From JACDHG01 sp963815295 (lineage in GTDB: Bacteria; Actinomycetota; Actinomycetes; Propionibacteriales; Nocardioidaceae), in assembly GCA_963815295.1 (NCBI GenBank), contig CAWFFZ010000008.1, positions 1,798,001 through 1,862,000 of the forward strand: a stretch of 64,000 nt of DNA, written 5' to 3'. Below the pieces are notes generated by a model. It did not search any database and was not told the origin of the DNA. It saw only the letters and a list, made by a program, of their open reading frames with translations. A program made the translations under genes and the position numbers. Positions within the stretch are counted from its first letter, which is position 1. Every line of letters starts with the position of its first letter. This document shows, one piece after another, positions 27,170 through 35,145 of the stretch.

Positions 27170-27766
27170 ATGGCCTTTGAGTCGATGGGCCTTGAGGCGA
27201 TGGGGATGACAGCCAGGGTGGACGAGATGCGTACGTCGCGGCTGCTGATGCGGCGATGGCGGAACGGCGACCGGGTGCCGTTCGCGGCGATGAACGCCGA
27301 CTCCGAGGTGATGCGCTACTTCCCCGCCGTGATGTCGCGAGACGCCAGCGACGCCTTCGTCGACCGGATCGAATCAGGCCTCGGGGCGCGCGGGTTCGGG
27401 CTGTGGGCCCTCGAGGTCGTCGAGACTGGTGAGTTCATCGGTTACACGGGTCTCAACCCGATGCCCGCCGACGTACCGGGTGCTGGTGGGTGGGAGGTCG
27501 GTTGGCGGCTCAGCCGCTCCGCGTGGGGCCACGGCTTTGCGACCGAGGCCGGGCGGGCGGCGCTAGAGGTGGCGTTCGAGCAAGTCAAGCTCGACGAGGT
27601 GTGGTCCCTGACGGCTGTCCTCAACGTGCCGTCCATCGCCGTGATGCGGCGGCTGGGTATGACGCAGGTCGCCACCGCCGACCACCCGGCACTTGCCGAC
27701 GACAGCCCGCTGCGGCCGCACGTCTTCTACCGGATCACTCAAGGGGAGTTCAAGCCGGAGGCGTAG
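27170..27766 (+). CDS. RimJ/RimL-type GNAT N-acetyltransferase
   Basis: Up to 198 residues. The family start TSRLLMRRWRNGDR appears at residue 22, so an internal ATG at 27206 (or 27227) may be the true start rather than 27170. The GWRLSRSAWGHGFATEAGRAAL stretch is the acetyl-CoA binding loop, followed by NVPSIAVMRRLGM. Enzymes of this class acetylate N-terminal amines of ribosomal or other proteins, or small molecules. It is the second gene of a two-GNAT operon. Confidence 0.88.
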   Translation: MAFESMGLEAMGMTARVDEMRTSRLLMRRWRNGDRVPFAAMNADSEVMRYFPAVMSRDASDAFVDRIESGLGARGFGLWALEVVETGEFIGYTGLNPMPADVPGAGGWEVGWRLSRSAWGHGFATEAGRAALEVAFEQVKLDEVWSLTAVLNVPSIAVMRRLGMTQVATADHPALADDSPLRPHVFYRITQGEFKPEA

Positions 27767-27813
27767 GCCAACTACCCAAGGCAGACTCACTGTTCCCGTG
27801 GCAGATTTCCCTA

Positions 27814-27839
27814 GTTCACAAGGGACCCGCCTTGTGAAC
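27814..27839. terminator. Perfect 10-bp hairpin between convergent genes
   Basis: GTTCACAAGG (27814-27823) and CCTTGTGAAC (27830-27839) pair without mismatch around a six-base loop. It lies between the end of the second GNAT gene and the end of pspAB, which converge, so it can terminate both. Confidence 0.75.
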
Positions 27840-27857
27840 AAGGCAAACGCCAGCGGG

Positions 27858-28426
27858 TCAGAGACCCGGCGCGCCCCAGACGGCCATCCACCGGCCGAGT
27901 TCGGGCTCGATCCGCACGTCGTTGCCGAGGAGCCCGCGGATCTGGAGCTCGAGGGCGTTGTCGCGCTGCTTGTCGCCCTTGGGGGCGAACGGGTAGAACG
28001 TCCCCTGCTTGTACAGGTACACCAGACCCAGCTTGCGCCCCGCCGAGTCCTCGAACGCCACGAGCGAGCAGAGCAGCGACGGGCCGAAGCCGGCGTTCTC
28101 GAGAGCGGAGTTGACGGCGTGCGCCTCGGTGACGAGCTCGGACAGCTGAGACGGGTCCTGGCGGCATACGAGCCAGGTGAAGCCGTAGGTGTCGGTTGAG
28201 CGCTCGACCTTGGGCCCCCGTCAGCGTCGAGGAGCGCCTGTACGTCGTCCTGCGCCGTCGCGAACGCCCCACCCTCGGCCGCGCGGTAGCACACCGACGC
28301 GACTCCCGTGGCCCGGAAACCTGCCGACGCCTCGAGGGTGATGGCCGCCGACGGGACGGCGAACAGGTTGTCGAGGTTGGCTTTCGGCGGTTCGCTGCGG
28401 CCGAAGACGTTCTTGAGGAAGCCCAC
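27858..28426 (-). pseudogene. pspAB: PspA-associated protein PspAB, single frame break
   Basis: The first frame starts at a GTG at 28426 (GFLKNVFGRS) and carries FRATGVASVCYRAAE and the DDVQALLDAD stretch. From about 28215 the protein continues in another frame with KVERSTDTYGFTWLV, PSLLCSLVAFED and YLYKQGTFYPFAP to the stop at 27858. The break lies in a GGGGGCCC run and is cured by one added base, giving about 189 residues, normal for the family. PspAB accompanies PspA, PspAA and HtpX in actinobacterial envelope-stress operons. Real decay and consensus error are both possible. Confidence 0.82.
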
Positions 28427-28440
28427 GTCCGATCGGCAAC

Positions 28441-29340
28441 TCAGTTGGTCGGCCGGGACAGGTCGGCGGAAATCTTGGCCAGCTGCTCCAGTCGCTGCTC
28501 GATCGGCGGGTGGGTCGAGAAGAGCGCGCCGACCGACTGGCGGTTGAAGGCCGGCGCGAACAGGAACGCGTTGGCGCCCTGGACCTCGCGCAAGTCGCGA
28601 GACGGGATGCGGGCCATGTCGCCGGTGATCTTCGTCAGCGCAGAGGCCAGCGCAGACGGCTTGCCGGTCAGGTAGGCGCCCGAGCGGTCTGCCGACAGCT
28701 CGCGGTATCGACTCAGCACCCGCGTCAGCATGAAGGACACGGCGTAGACGACGAGGCTGCCGAGCAGGATGAGCAGGAACGGCACGTTGTTGTCGCGCCG
28801 TCCACCCCCACCGCCGAAGAACATTCCCCACCGGATCACGAGCCCTGCCGCCACCCCGAGGAACCCAGCGATCGTCATCACGAGGACATCGCGGTGGGCT
28901 ACGTGGGACAGCTCATGAGCGAGCACGCCCTCGAGCTCCTCGGCGTCGAGGCGCTTCATGATGCCGGTCGTCACGCACACCACCGAATGCTGAGGGCTGC
29001 GGCCGGTGGCGAACGCGTTGGGCATGTCGGTGTCGGCGATCGCGACCCGCGGCTTGGGCATGTCCGCCAGCGCACACATCCGGTCGATCATCCCGTGCAG
29101 CTCAGGTGCCTCCTGAGGGCTGACCTCGCGGGCACGCATGGCCGCCATCGAGAGCTTGTCGGAGAAGTACCACTGGCCAACCCCGAACGCGATCGCGAGG
29201 AAGATGACCACCGGAATCGTCGCATTCGTAAACGCGATGACCGCAGCCATCACGGCGACGTAGAGACCCCCGAGCAAGAAGATGACCAGCCCCATCCGGG
29301 CAGTCAGACCTGCGTCACTGCGGAACCGGGTTGCTGCCAT
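28441..29340 (-). CDS. htpX: HtpX-like M48 membrane metalloprotease
   Basis: 299 residues. Two N-terminal membrane helices, then the zinc site HELSH (His142, Glu143, His146), two more helices and the third ligand in YRELSADRSG. It ends in the usual HPPIEQRLEQL motif. HtpX cuts damaged membrane proteins. It lies between pspAA and pspAB in the same direction, so it is part of the envelope-stress operon. The 154 bp between it and pspAA hold nothing recognisable and may carry an internal promoter. Confidence 0.95.
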   Translation of the reverse strand: MAATRFRSDAGLTARMGLVIFLLGGLYVAVMAAVIAFTNATIPVVIFLAIAFGVGQWYFSDKLSMAAMRAREVSPQEAPELHGMIDRMCALADMPKPRVAIADTDMPNAFATGRSPQHSVVCVTTGIMKRLDAEELEGVLAHELSHVAHRDVLVMTIAGFLGVAAGLVIRWGMFFGGGGGRRDNNVPFLLILLGSLVVYAVSFMLTRVLSRYRELSADRSGAYLTGKPSALASALTKITGDMARIPSRDLREVQGANAFLFAPAFNRQSVGALFSTHPPIEQRLEQLAKISADLSRPTN

Positions 29341-29494
29341 CGACTGCTACGCCTCGCCTTTCGATCTGTGGTGCGTGAACGCTTCTTGCCTGTACGACGC
29401 CTGAGGTCTCTCGTTTGTTCCTCCGCCCCTTCCGTCCGTGCTAGCGGTCGCGATAGCGCGCGGGGGCACGGACGCAAGGCGTAAGACGCGGAGT

Positions 29495-29773
29495 TCAGCC
29501 AGGGATGAGCCCGTCGCCGCTCAGCAGGTCGCGTACCTCGGAGAGGCTGGCCGACTCGTGTGGGAGCAACAGCTGGGACGGCTCGAGGGCGTCGATCGCC
29601 ACCGGCAGCCCCGTAGCGCGGACCTGGTCGAGCAGCGCACCGAGCGCGGACCCGAAGTTGGCCTCGTCACCCGCCTCGATCGCTGCCTCGAGCTTTGCGT
29701 CAAGCTCGTTCAGCGACTCGAGCTGGTCGTCGGGTACTTCGTACTGGCCCTCGCTGAGAATCCGGATGATCAT
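29495..29773 (-). CDS. pspAA: PspA-associated protein PspAA
   Basis: 92 residues, starting MIIRILSEGQYEV, then LNELDAKLEAAIEAGDE and a helix ending LLLPHESASLSEVRDLLS. This is the PspAA family, a small partner encoded next to PspA in actinobacteria and some others. Its start overlaps the pspA stop (ATGA), so the two are made together. A regulatory or bridging role in the PspA complex is inferred from genomics. Confidence 0.88.
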   Translation of the reverse strand: MIIRILSEGQYEVPDDQLESLNELDAKLEAAIEAGDEANFGSALGALLDQVRATGLPVAIDALEPSQLLLPHESASLSEVRDLLSGDGLIPG

Positions 29774-30534
29774 GCCTTCTCCTCCTGTGCCGGCGTGGCG
29801 CTCTGGCCCTCGATCTGTGCCGGCTCAGCTCCCGCACCGAGCTGACCCTTCATCTTGGCGAGCTCTGCCTCGACGTCGCCTGTTGCCGCCATCTGCTCGA
29901 GCTCACGAGTGATGTCGTCCTTGGCACCCGTCGAGTGGTCCTCGAGCGCGCCCGACGCGATGAGCTCGTCGACAGCTCCGGCGCGCGCCTGCATCTGCGC
30001 GGTCTTGTCCTCGGCGCGCTCGATCGCCATGCCGACGTCGCCCATCTCCTCGGAGACGCCGGAGAACGCCTCGCCGATCTTCGTCTGGGCTTCAGCTGCG
30101 GTGTAGGTGGCCTTCAGAGTCTCCTTACGGGTGCGGAACGCCTCGACCTTGGCCTGCAGTCGCTGGGATGCCAGCGTCAGCTTCTCTTCCTCGGCCTGGA
30201 GGTTGGCGTGCTGCGTCGACAGGTCGGCATGCTGCTGCTGTAGCGCCGAACGCCGGGTCAGCGCCTCACGCGCCAGATCTTCGCGGCCGGCCGACAACGC
30301 TTGCTGGGCCTGGGACTGCAGCTTCGTCGCCTGCTGGTCAAGCTGCTGCATCTGCAGTTCGAGCCGTTTGCGGCTGGTGGCCACGTCGGCGAGCCCGCGA
30401 CGTACCTTTTGCAGGAGCTCCTGCTGCTTGGTGTAGCTGTAGTCGAGCACCTCGCGTGGGTCCTCGGCGCGGTCGAGCGCTTTGTTGGCCTTGGACTTGA
30501 AAATCAACGAGATCCGCTGCATGACGCTGGCCAT
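29770..30534 (-). CDS. pspA: Phage shock protein A (PspA/IM30/Vipp1, ESCRT-III-like)
   Basis: 254 residues, almost all coiled coil. It begins MQRISLIFKSKANKALDRAEDPREVLDYSYTKQ, the membrane-binding helix and first hairpin of the family (quoted in two parts: MQRISLIFKSKANKALDRA and EDPREVLDYSY). The C-terminal tail is Glu/Gln/Ala-rich. PspA polymerises on damaged membranes and maintains proton-motive force. It is the first gene of the pspA-pspAA-htpX-pspAB operon, divergent from the DUF3043 gene. No sigma-54 promoter is expected in this group and none was seen. Confidence 0.95.
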   Translation of the reverse strand: MASVMQRISLIFKSKANKALDRAEDPREVLDYSYTKQQELLQKVRRGLADVATSRKRLELQMQQLDQQATKLQSQAQQALSAGREDLAREALTRRSALQQQHADLSTQHANLQAEEEKLTLASQRLQAKVEAFRTRKETLKATYTAAEAQTKIGEAFSGVSEEMGDVGMAIERAEDKTAQMQARAGAVDELIASGALEDHSTGAKDDITRELEQMAATGDVEAELAKMKGQLGAGAEPAQIEGQSATPAQEEKA

Positions 30535-30719
30535 CGAGTAGTCCTACCCCTCCGTGGTTCACTCCGGCACACAGGCGGTGCGCGCCGTTTCCCTCAACCC
30601 TACGGGGCGTCTCGACCGGCTGGCTACGCGGTGACGACGTCCCGTAGGCTGCCGATCCACAGGTGGCGTCCGCTGGTCCGGACGCGCAGACGACGCAGCG
30701 GGAAGTAAGGCACGTTTCG

Positions 30720-31295
30720 GTGTTGTGGCGACGCAAGGCGAAGACGGAACCTGAGGCGACGGTGGACTTGCCGCCCAAGCCAGGCGGCAAGGGTCGAGCA
30801 ACACCGTCGCGCAAGGAAGCCGAGGCGGCGCGCAAGAAGCGGCTCACTCCTCCAAAGTCCCGCAAAGAGGCCAGCGCTCTGCGTCGAGAGAAGGTCCGCG
30901 AGGCCCGCGCTAACGCGCGTCGCGGGCTTGAGACCGGCGACGAGCGCTACCTCCCCGCGCGCGATCAGGGTCCGGTCAAACGCCTCATCCGCGACTACGT
31001 CGACTCGCGGCGGACCATCGGCGAGTTCATGCTGCCGATCTTCTTCCTCATCTTCATCCTGGTGTACGTCAACAGCGAATGGGCGGCACGCTTCAGCAGT
31101 AGCGCCTTCCTGACCGTGATCTTGCTGCTGTTCATGGACTCGATCCGCATCTCGCGTGGCGCCAAGGCCGTGGTCCGCGCCAGGTTCGGCGCCGACGAGA
31201 CCAAGGGCGTCACGATGTACACGCTGCTCCGGGCGTGGCAGATGCGCCGGCTGCGGATGCCCAAGCCCCAAGTCAAAGCCGGCGACACGATCTGA
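30720..31295 (+). CDS. DUF3043 actinobacterial membrane protein
   Basis: 191 residues from a GTG at 30720; an ATG at 30663 would add 19 residues of low-complexity leader. The N-terminal 85 residues are very basic with many Lys and Arg (RKEAEAARKKRLTPP, ARANARRGL), then comes YLPARDQGPVKRLIRDYVDSR, a hallmark of DUF3043, and two membrane helices (about 102-145). The family is restricted to actinobacteria and has no known function. It is divergent from pspA. Confidence 0.85.
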   Translation: MLWRRKAKTEPEATVDLPPKPGGKGRATPSRKEAEAARKKRLTPPKSRKEASALRREKVREARANARRGLETGDERYLPARDQGPVKRLIRDYVDSRRTIGEFMLPIFFLIFILVYVNSEWAARFSSSAFLTVILLLFMDSIRISRGAKAVVRARFGADETKGVTMYTLLRAWQMRRLRMPKPQVKAGDTI

Positions 31296-31310
31296 GCGTG
31301 ACCGGGCCCG

Positions 31311-31967
31311 TCACGCGCTCTGCCTGACGAGAGCCGCCGCGCGGGCAAGCGAGGTGACCTCCAACGCAGTTTGCGCAGGGTCGTCGCTGCGGAACTCGAC
31401 GGCTCGGTCGAGCTTCCGCAGCGGATTGCCGCCTGCTTGGCCGAGAAATGCCGTCAACACCACCCGAGCCGCCGAGGCGATCTCCGCGGCATCGCCGACT
31501 CCGGCCTGCGCCAGGATCAAGGCGGTGAGTGCCAGGTCTTCGTCGGGATCGCCCTCGGCTGTGTTGCGCCAGTCGATCACCACAGGCCCCTTCGACGTGA
31601 GCATGACGTTGTCCGGGTGAAGATCGAGGTGCAGGATCCGGACCTCGGGAGCGGCGCTCAGCAGCGCCGGGAGCGCATGCAGCCTGCTGTGCAGATCGGC
31701 CAACATGGCACCGCCGGCCGCGAGGTCGAGGCTTCCGGAGAGCAGCGCATGCGTCATGGTGTTGCCGTCGAGTCGTTCCATCACGAGGTCTGCGCCGTCG
31801 GTCTCGTAGACGACCGGAATGGGATAGCCGAGCCCGCCGACGTAGCGCATGACTTCGGCCTCGACCGTGACGTCACCTCCGTCGCGGTAACGACGCAGGA
31901 CCTTGTGATCGCCAAGGGCGTAGACGTCCGCGTCACGTCCCGAGGCCAACGGCCTTCCATGGGTCAC
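31311..31967 (-). CDS. Aminoglycoside-phosphotransferase-like kinase
   Basis: 218 residues from a GTG at 31967. It shows the protein-kinase-like fold of the APH/choline kinase group: nucleotide loop SGRDADVYALG, Lys in HKVLRRY, the catalytic loop ILHLDLHPDNVML (Asp and Asn) and the metal site VVIDWRNTAEGDP. Chromosomal members of this type usually act on unknown small molecules and do not by themselves indicate drug resistance. It is convergent with the DUF3043 gene, 15 bp away. Confidence 0.87.
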   Translation of the reverse strand: MTHGRPLASGRDADVYALGDHKVLRRYRDGGDVTVEAEVMRYVGGLGYPIPVVYETDGADLVMERLDGNTMTHALLSGSLDLAAGGAMLADLHSRLHALPALLSAAPEVRILHLDLHPDNVMLTSKGPVVIDWRNTAEGDPDEDLALTALILAQAGVGDAAEIASAARVVLTAFLGQAGGNPLRKLDRAVEFRSDDPAQTALEVTSLARAAALVRQSA

Positions 31968-32010
31968 GCCGCGAACCCTAGCGGCGGTATCGCCTGACCG
32001 CTCCGCCGTC

Positions 32011-32211
32011 CTACTCCGACAGCGGCATGGGGCCGTAGACCTCCCGGTCGTGCTCCATCAAGGTCGCCTGACCTGCGCCGCTCTCGGCGAGCTCTCGCCA
32101 CACCTCGCCGAGCCACGACTCGGCGTCACTCTGGGACGGGAACTCCGGAACCTCCGACGTCATCGCCACCGGCTCACCGCCGCTTGTCTCGATCCGCCAT
32201 GTCCAGCTCAT
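32011..32211 (-). CDS. Small conserved hypothetical protein, 66 aa
   Basis: The ATG at 32211 has a perfect GGAGGAAC ribosome site. The protein starts MSWTWRIETSGG and contains SQSDAESWLGEVWREL and the ending EVYGPMPL. I recognise this pattern as a small family frequent in actinobacteria (annotated as hypothetical). It is soluble, acidic and probably one alpha/beta unit. It lies alone, divergent from the ABC ATPase gene. Confidence 0.75.
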   Translation of the reverse strand: MSWTWRIETSGGEPVAMTSEVPEFPSQSDAESWLGEVWRELAESGAGQATLMEHDREVYGPMPLSE

Positions 32212-32340
32212 CGGTTCCTCCGTCTCAGTCCCGGGCAGCCTAGTGAACACGAGCGCGAGGTATGTCGTCTGCCTGGTCTTTGACTTCCCTGTCGGGCCGT
32301 GACACCGTTTCGAGCCGCCCGCCGTCGAAGGAGTGCCGGC

Positions 32341-33957
32341 GTGATCGTGTTCGACCGGGTCAGCGTGACGTACGACGACGCGCCCGGGCCGACCCTCAAG
32401 GGCGTGAGCGTGGAGATCCCCGAGGGCGAGCTCGTCCTTGTCGTCGGGCCGACTGGCTCCGGGAAGTCCACTCTGCTCAAGTGCATCAACGGCCTCGTCC
32501 CGCATCTCACTGGTGGGACCATGCAAGGCGAAGTCGTCGTCGACGGCCGGTCGACCCGCACGCACCGTCCGCAGGACCTGGTCGACGTCGTCGGCTTCGT
32601 CGGGCAAGACCCGGTCGCAGGGTTCGTCACCGACTCCGTCGAGGACGAGCTAGCCCACGGCATGGAGTCGCAGGACGTGTCACCGGCCACGATGCGCAAG
32701 CGAGTCGAGGAGACGCTCGACCTGCTCGGCCTCGCCGACCTGCGCAGCCGACCCCTCGCAACACTCAGCGGCGGAGAGCAGCAGCGCGTCGCCATCGGCG
32801 CTGTCCTCACGACCCATCCGCATATCCTCGTGCTCGACGAGCCCACGAGCGCGCTCGACCCACAGGCCGCCGAAGAGGTGCTGGCGACGATGCAGCGTCT
32901 CGTCCACGACCTCGGGCTGACAGTGGTGGTGGCGGAGCACCGGCTCGAACGGGTGGTGCAGTATGCCGACCGGCTGCTCGTCGTACCCGGTGGCGCCCAC
33001 CCCGTCCGGCTCGGCGCACCCGCCGACCTCATGCGCGACTCACCTCTTGCGCCCCCGGTTGTCGAGCTCGGCAGAGCGGTCGGTTGGTCACCGCTGCCGC
33101 TGTCGGTGCGTGACGGTCGCAGGCATGCGTCGGCGTTGCGTGATCGGCTCGCCGACGCCGTGCCTCCGTCCCGCCACCAGCTCGACGGGCCGGTGCTCGG
33201 ATCGACTCGCCGACTCGTCGTGGCCTATGGCGCGACCCCGGCTGTCCGCAACGTGACTTGGCGCGTCGCAGCCGGCGAGATCGTGGCCGTGATGGGTCGC
33301 AACGGAGCAGGCAAGTCCACGTTGCTGAAGGCAATGGTCGGGCTGGTTTCGCCGCATGCCGGGCGGGTTGACGTGGCTGGCCTCGACCCCGTCAAGACTG
33401 CTGCTCAACGGCTGATCGGAGCCGTTGGGCTCGTGCCGCAGAATCCCAGCGACCTGCTCGTAGGTGAGTCGGCCGCGGAGGAGTGTGCAGCGGCCGACCG
33501 AGCGGCCGGAGTCGCGGTCGGTACCGCGGCGGCGCTGCTGGCCGAGCTTGCCCCCGACCTGCCCCTCGACAGACACCCCAGCGACCTCTCCGAAGGGCAG
33601 CGCCTGCTGCTCGCCCTGTCTGTGGTGCTGACCGCCGCGCCACCGCTGGTGTTGCTCGACGAGCCCACCCGCGGCCTCGACTACGGTGCAAAGCGTCGGC
33701 TCGTCGACATACTGCACCGACTCGCCTCCGCCGGCCACGGGATCGCTCTCGCCACCCACGATGTCGAGCTGGTGGCCGAGGTAGCGACCCGTGTGGTCGT
33801 GATGGCCGAGGGCGAGATCGTCACCGACGGTACGACGGCCGAGGTGTTGGCGTCGTCGCCAGCCTTCGCCCCCCAGGTGGCGAAGATCCTCGCGCCCGCA
33901 GCCTGGTTGACGGTCACCGACGTCGTGACGGCGCTCGCCGCCCAGGAGCGGTCGTAG
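32341..33957 (+). CDS. ECF-type ABC transporter double ATP-binding protein
   Basis: 538 residues from a GTG at 32341 (AAGGAG nine bases upstream). Two ABC domains in tandem: the first has Walker A GPTGSGKST (about 36-44), signature LSGGEQQR and Walker B ILVLDEPTSALD; the second has GRNGAGKST (about 320), LSEGQRLLL and LVLLDEPTRGLD. The second signature is LSEGQ, slightly altered. This fused EcfA-EcfA' form energises energy-coupling-factor vitamin or metal importers. No EcfT transmembrane or S-component gene adjoins it, so its partner must lie elsewhere. Confidence 0.88.
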   Translation: MIVFDRVSVTYDDAPGPTLKGVSVEIPEGELVLVVGPTGSGKSTLLKCINGLVPHLTGGTMQGEVVVDGRSTRTHRPQDLVDVVGFVGQDPVAGFVTDSVEDELAHGMESQDVSPATMRKRVEETLDLLGLADLRSRPLATLSGGEQQRVAIGAVLTTHPHILVLDEPTSALDPQAAEEVLATMQRLVHDLGLTVVVAEHRLERVVQYADRLLVVPGGAHPVRLGAPADLMRDSPLAPPVVELGRAVGWSPLPLSVRDGRRHASALRDRLADAVPPSRHQLDGPVLGSTRRLVVAYGATPAVRNVTWRVAAGEIVAVMGRNGAGKSTLLKAMVGLVSPHAGRVDVAGLDPVKTAAQRLIGAVGLVPQNPSDLLVGESAAEECAAADRAAGVAVGTAAALLAELAPDLPLDRHPSDLSEGQRLLLALSVVLTAAPPLVLLDEPTRGLDYGAKRRLVDILHRLASAGHGIALATHDVELVAEVATRVVVMAEGEIVTDGTTAEVLASSPAFAPQVAKILAPAAWLTVTDVVTALAAQERS

Positions 33958-33962
33958 CCGGG

Positions 33963-35075
33963 TCAGGACTCGCGGACGCCCGGCGTGACGAACGGCGGCT
34001 TGGTCACCGTGAACGCTTCCCGCCGCCCGCGTACGTCGACAAACACCTCGTCGCCATCCGCCACAACGGCATCGAGAAGTGCCAGCCCTACACCCACCCG
34101 GCGGGTCGGTGAGAACGTCCCGGACGTGATCTCGCCCCGAGGTGAGCCCGCGCTGTCGGACACGCTCATCTGAGGCCGTGGGATCCCGCGGCCGACTGCG
34201 ACCAGGCCGCGCAGGATCCGCGACGGCCCGGCCTCCTTCTCGGCGCGCAGGGCCGCGTCGCCCCAGAACGCGTCCTTCCTCCAGCCGACCGCCCAGCCGA
34301 GCCGCGCCTGCACCGGCGTGATCGACGGTGAGAGGTCCTGGCCGTGCAACGGATAGCCCATCTCGGTGCGAAGCGTGTCACGGGCACCCAGGCCGGCCGG
34401 CACGATGCCATGCTCGGCCCCGGCCGTCATCAGCGCGTCCCACACGGCGGTGGCCGCTGCGTTCGGGACGACCAACTCGTAGCCGCGCTCTCCCGTGTAG
34501 CCCGTGCGGCATACGACAACCGGGTTTCCCGCGTGCTCGACCTCGACGAACGACATGTAGTCGTGTCCCACCGGGAAGCCCATGGCGCCTAGGACGTCGT
34601 CGCTCGCCATGCCCTGGACGGCCAAGACGGCGTACTCATGGTGGAGGTTCTCGACCTCGACGCCGGTCGGGGCCCCCTCAGACAACAGCCGCACCACCTC
34701 ACCCGTGTTGGCGGCGTTCGGGATCAGGAAGACCTCGTCGTCGGAACGCAGGTAGGCGATCAGGTCGTCGACCACCCCGCCGTCGGGGTTGCAGCAGAGC
34801 GTGTACTGGGCCTGCCCCGACGCGATCTTGCGCAGGTCGTTGGTGAGGCAGCCGTTCACGTATGCCGCTGCGCCCGAGCCACGGACGACCGCCTTGCCAA
34901 GGTGGCTCACGTCGAAGACACCCACCCCGCCTCGGACCGCGTTGTGCTCCTTGACCGAGCCGGTGTACTCGAGCGGCATCGACCAGCCCCCGAACGCGGC
35001 CAGTTTGGCGCCGAGCGCGACGTGGCGGTCATGCAGCGGGGAGGTGAAGAGTTCGGCCGTGCTCGTGTCTGCCAT
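33963..35075 (-). CDS. gcvT: Glycine cleavage system T protein (aminomethyltransferase)
   Basis: 370 residues from the ATG at 35075, chosen because the family start TSPLHDRHVALGAKLAAFGGW begins within ten residues; the open frame upstream to 35501 is not supported. Key segments are MPLEYTGSVKEHNAVR, GVFDVSHLGK with the catalytic Asp region, and TRTGYTGERGYEL (here CRTGYTGERGYEL). It moves the methylene group from lipoyl-H protein to tetrahydrofolate. It is divergent from pepA over 70 bp. There is no room for, and no sign of, a glycine riboswitch. Confidence 0.94.
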   Translation of the reverse strand: MADTSTAELFTSPLHDRHVALGAKLAAFGGWSMPLEYTGSVKEHNAVRGGVGVFDVSHLGKAVVRGSGAAAYVNGCLTNDLRKIASGQAQYTLCCNPDGGVVDDLIAYLRSDDEVFLIPNAANTGEVVRLLSEGAPTGVEVENLHHEYAVLAVQGMASDDVLGAMGFPVGHDYMSFVEVEHAGNPVVVCRTGYTGERGYELVVPNAAATAVWDALMTAGAEHGIVPAGLGARDTLRTEMGYPLHGQDLSPSITPVQARLGWAVGWRKDAFWGDAALRAEKEAGPSRILRGLVAVGRGIPRPQMSVSDSAGSPRGEITSGTFSPTRRVGVGLALLDAVVADGDEVFVDVRGRREAFTVTKPPFVTPGVRES

Positions 35076-35145
35076 GACTGGGGAACCTACAACAGGGCGA
35101 GTAGAGTCGCCGAGACCCGTGCCCTCCAAGACAAAGGACGTCACC

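Noticed and set aside
31311..31967. Aminoglycoside resistance gene
   Set aside because: The kinase fold is clear but the sequence does not match a named resistance enzyme; such chromosomal kinases mostly have unknown substrates.
35076..35145. Glycine riboswitch before gcvT
   Set aside because: Only 70 bp separate gcvT from pepA and no tandem aptamer pattern is present.
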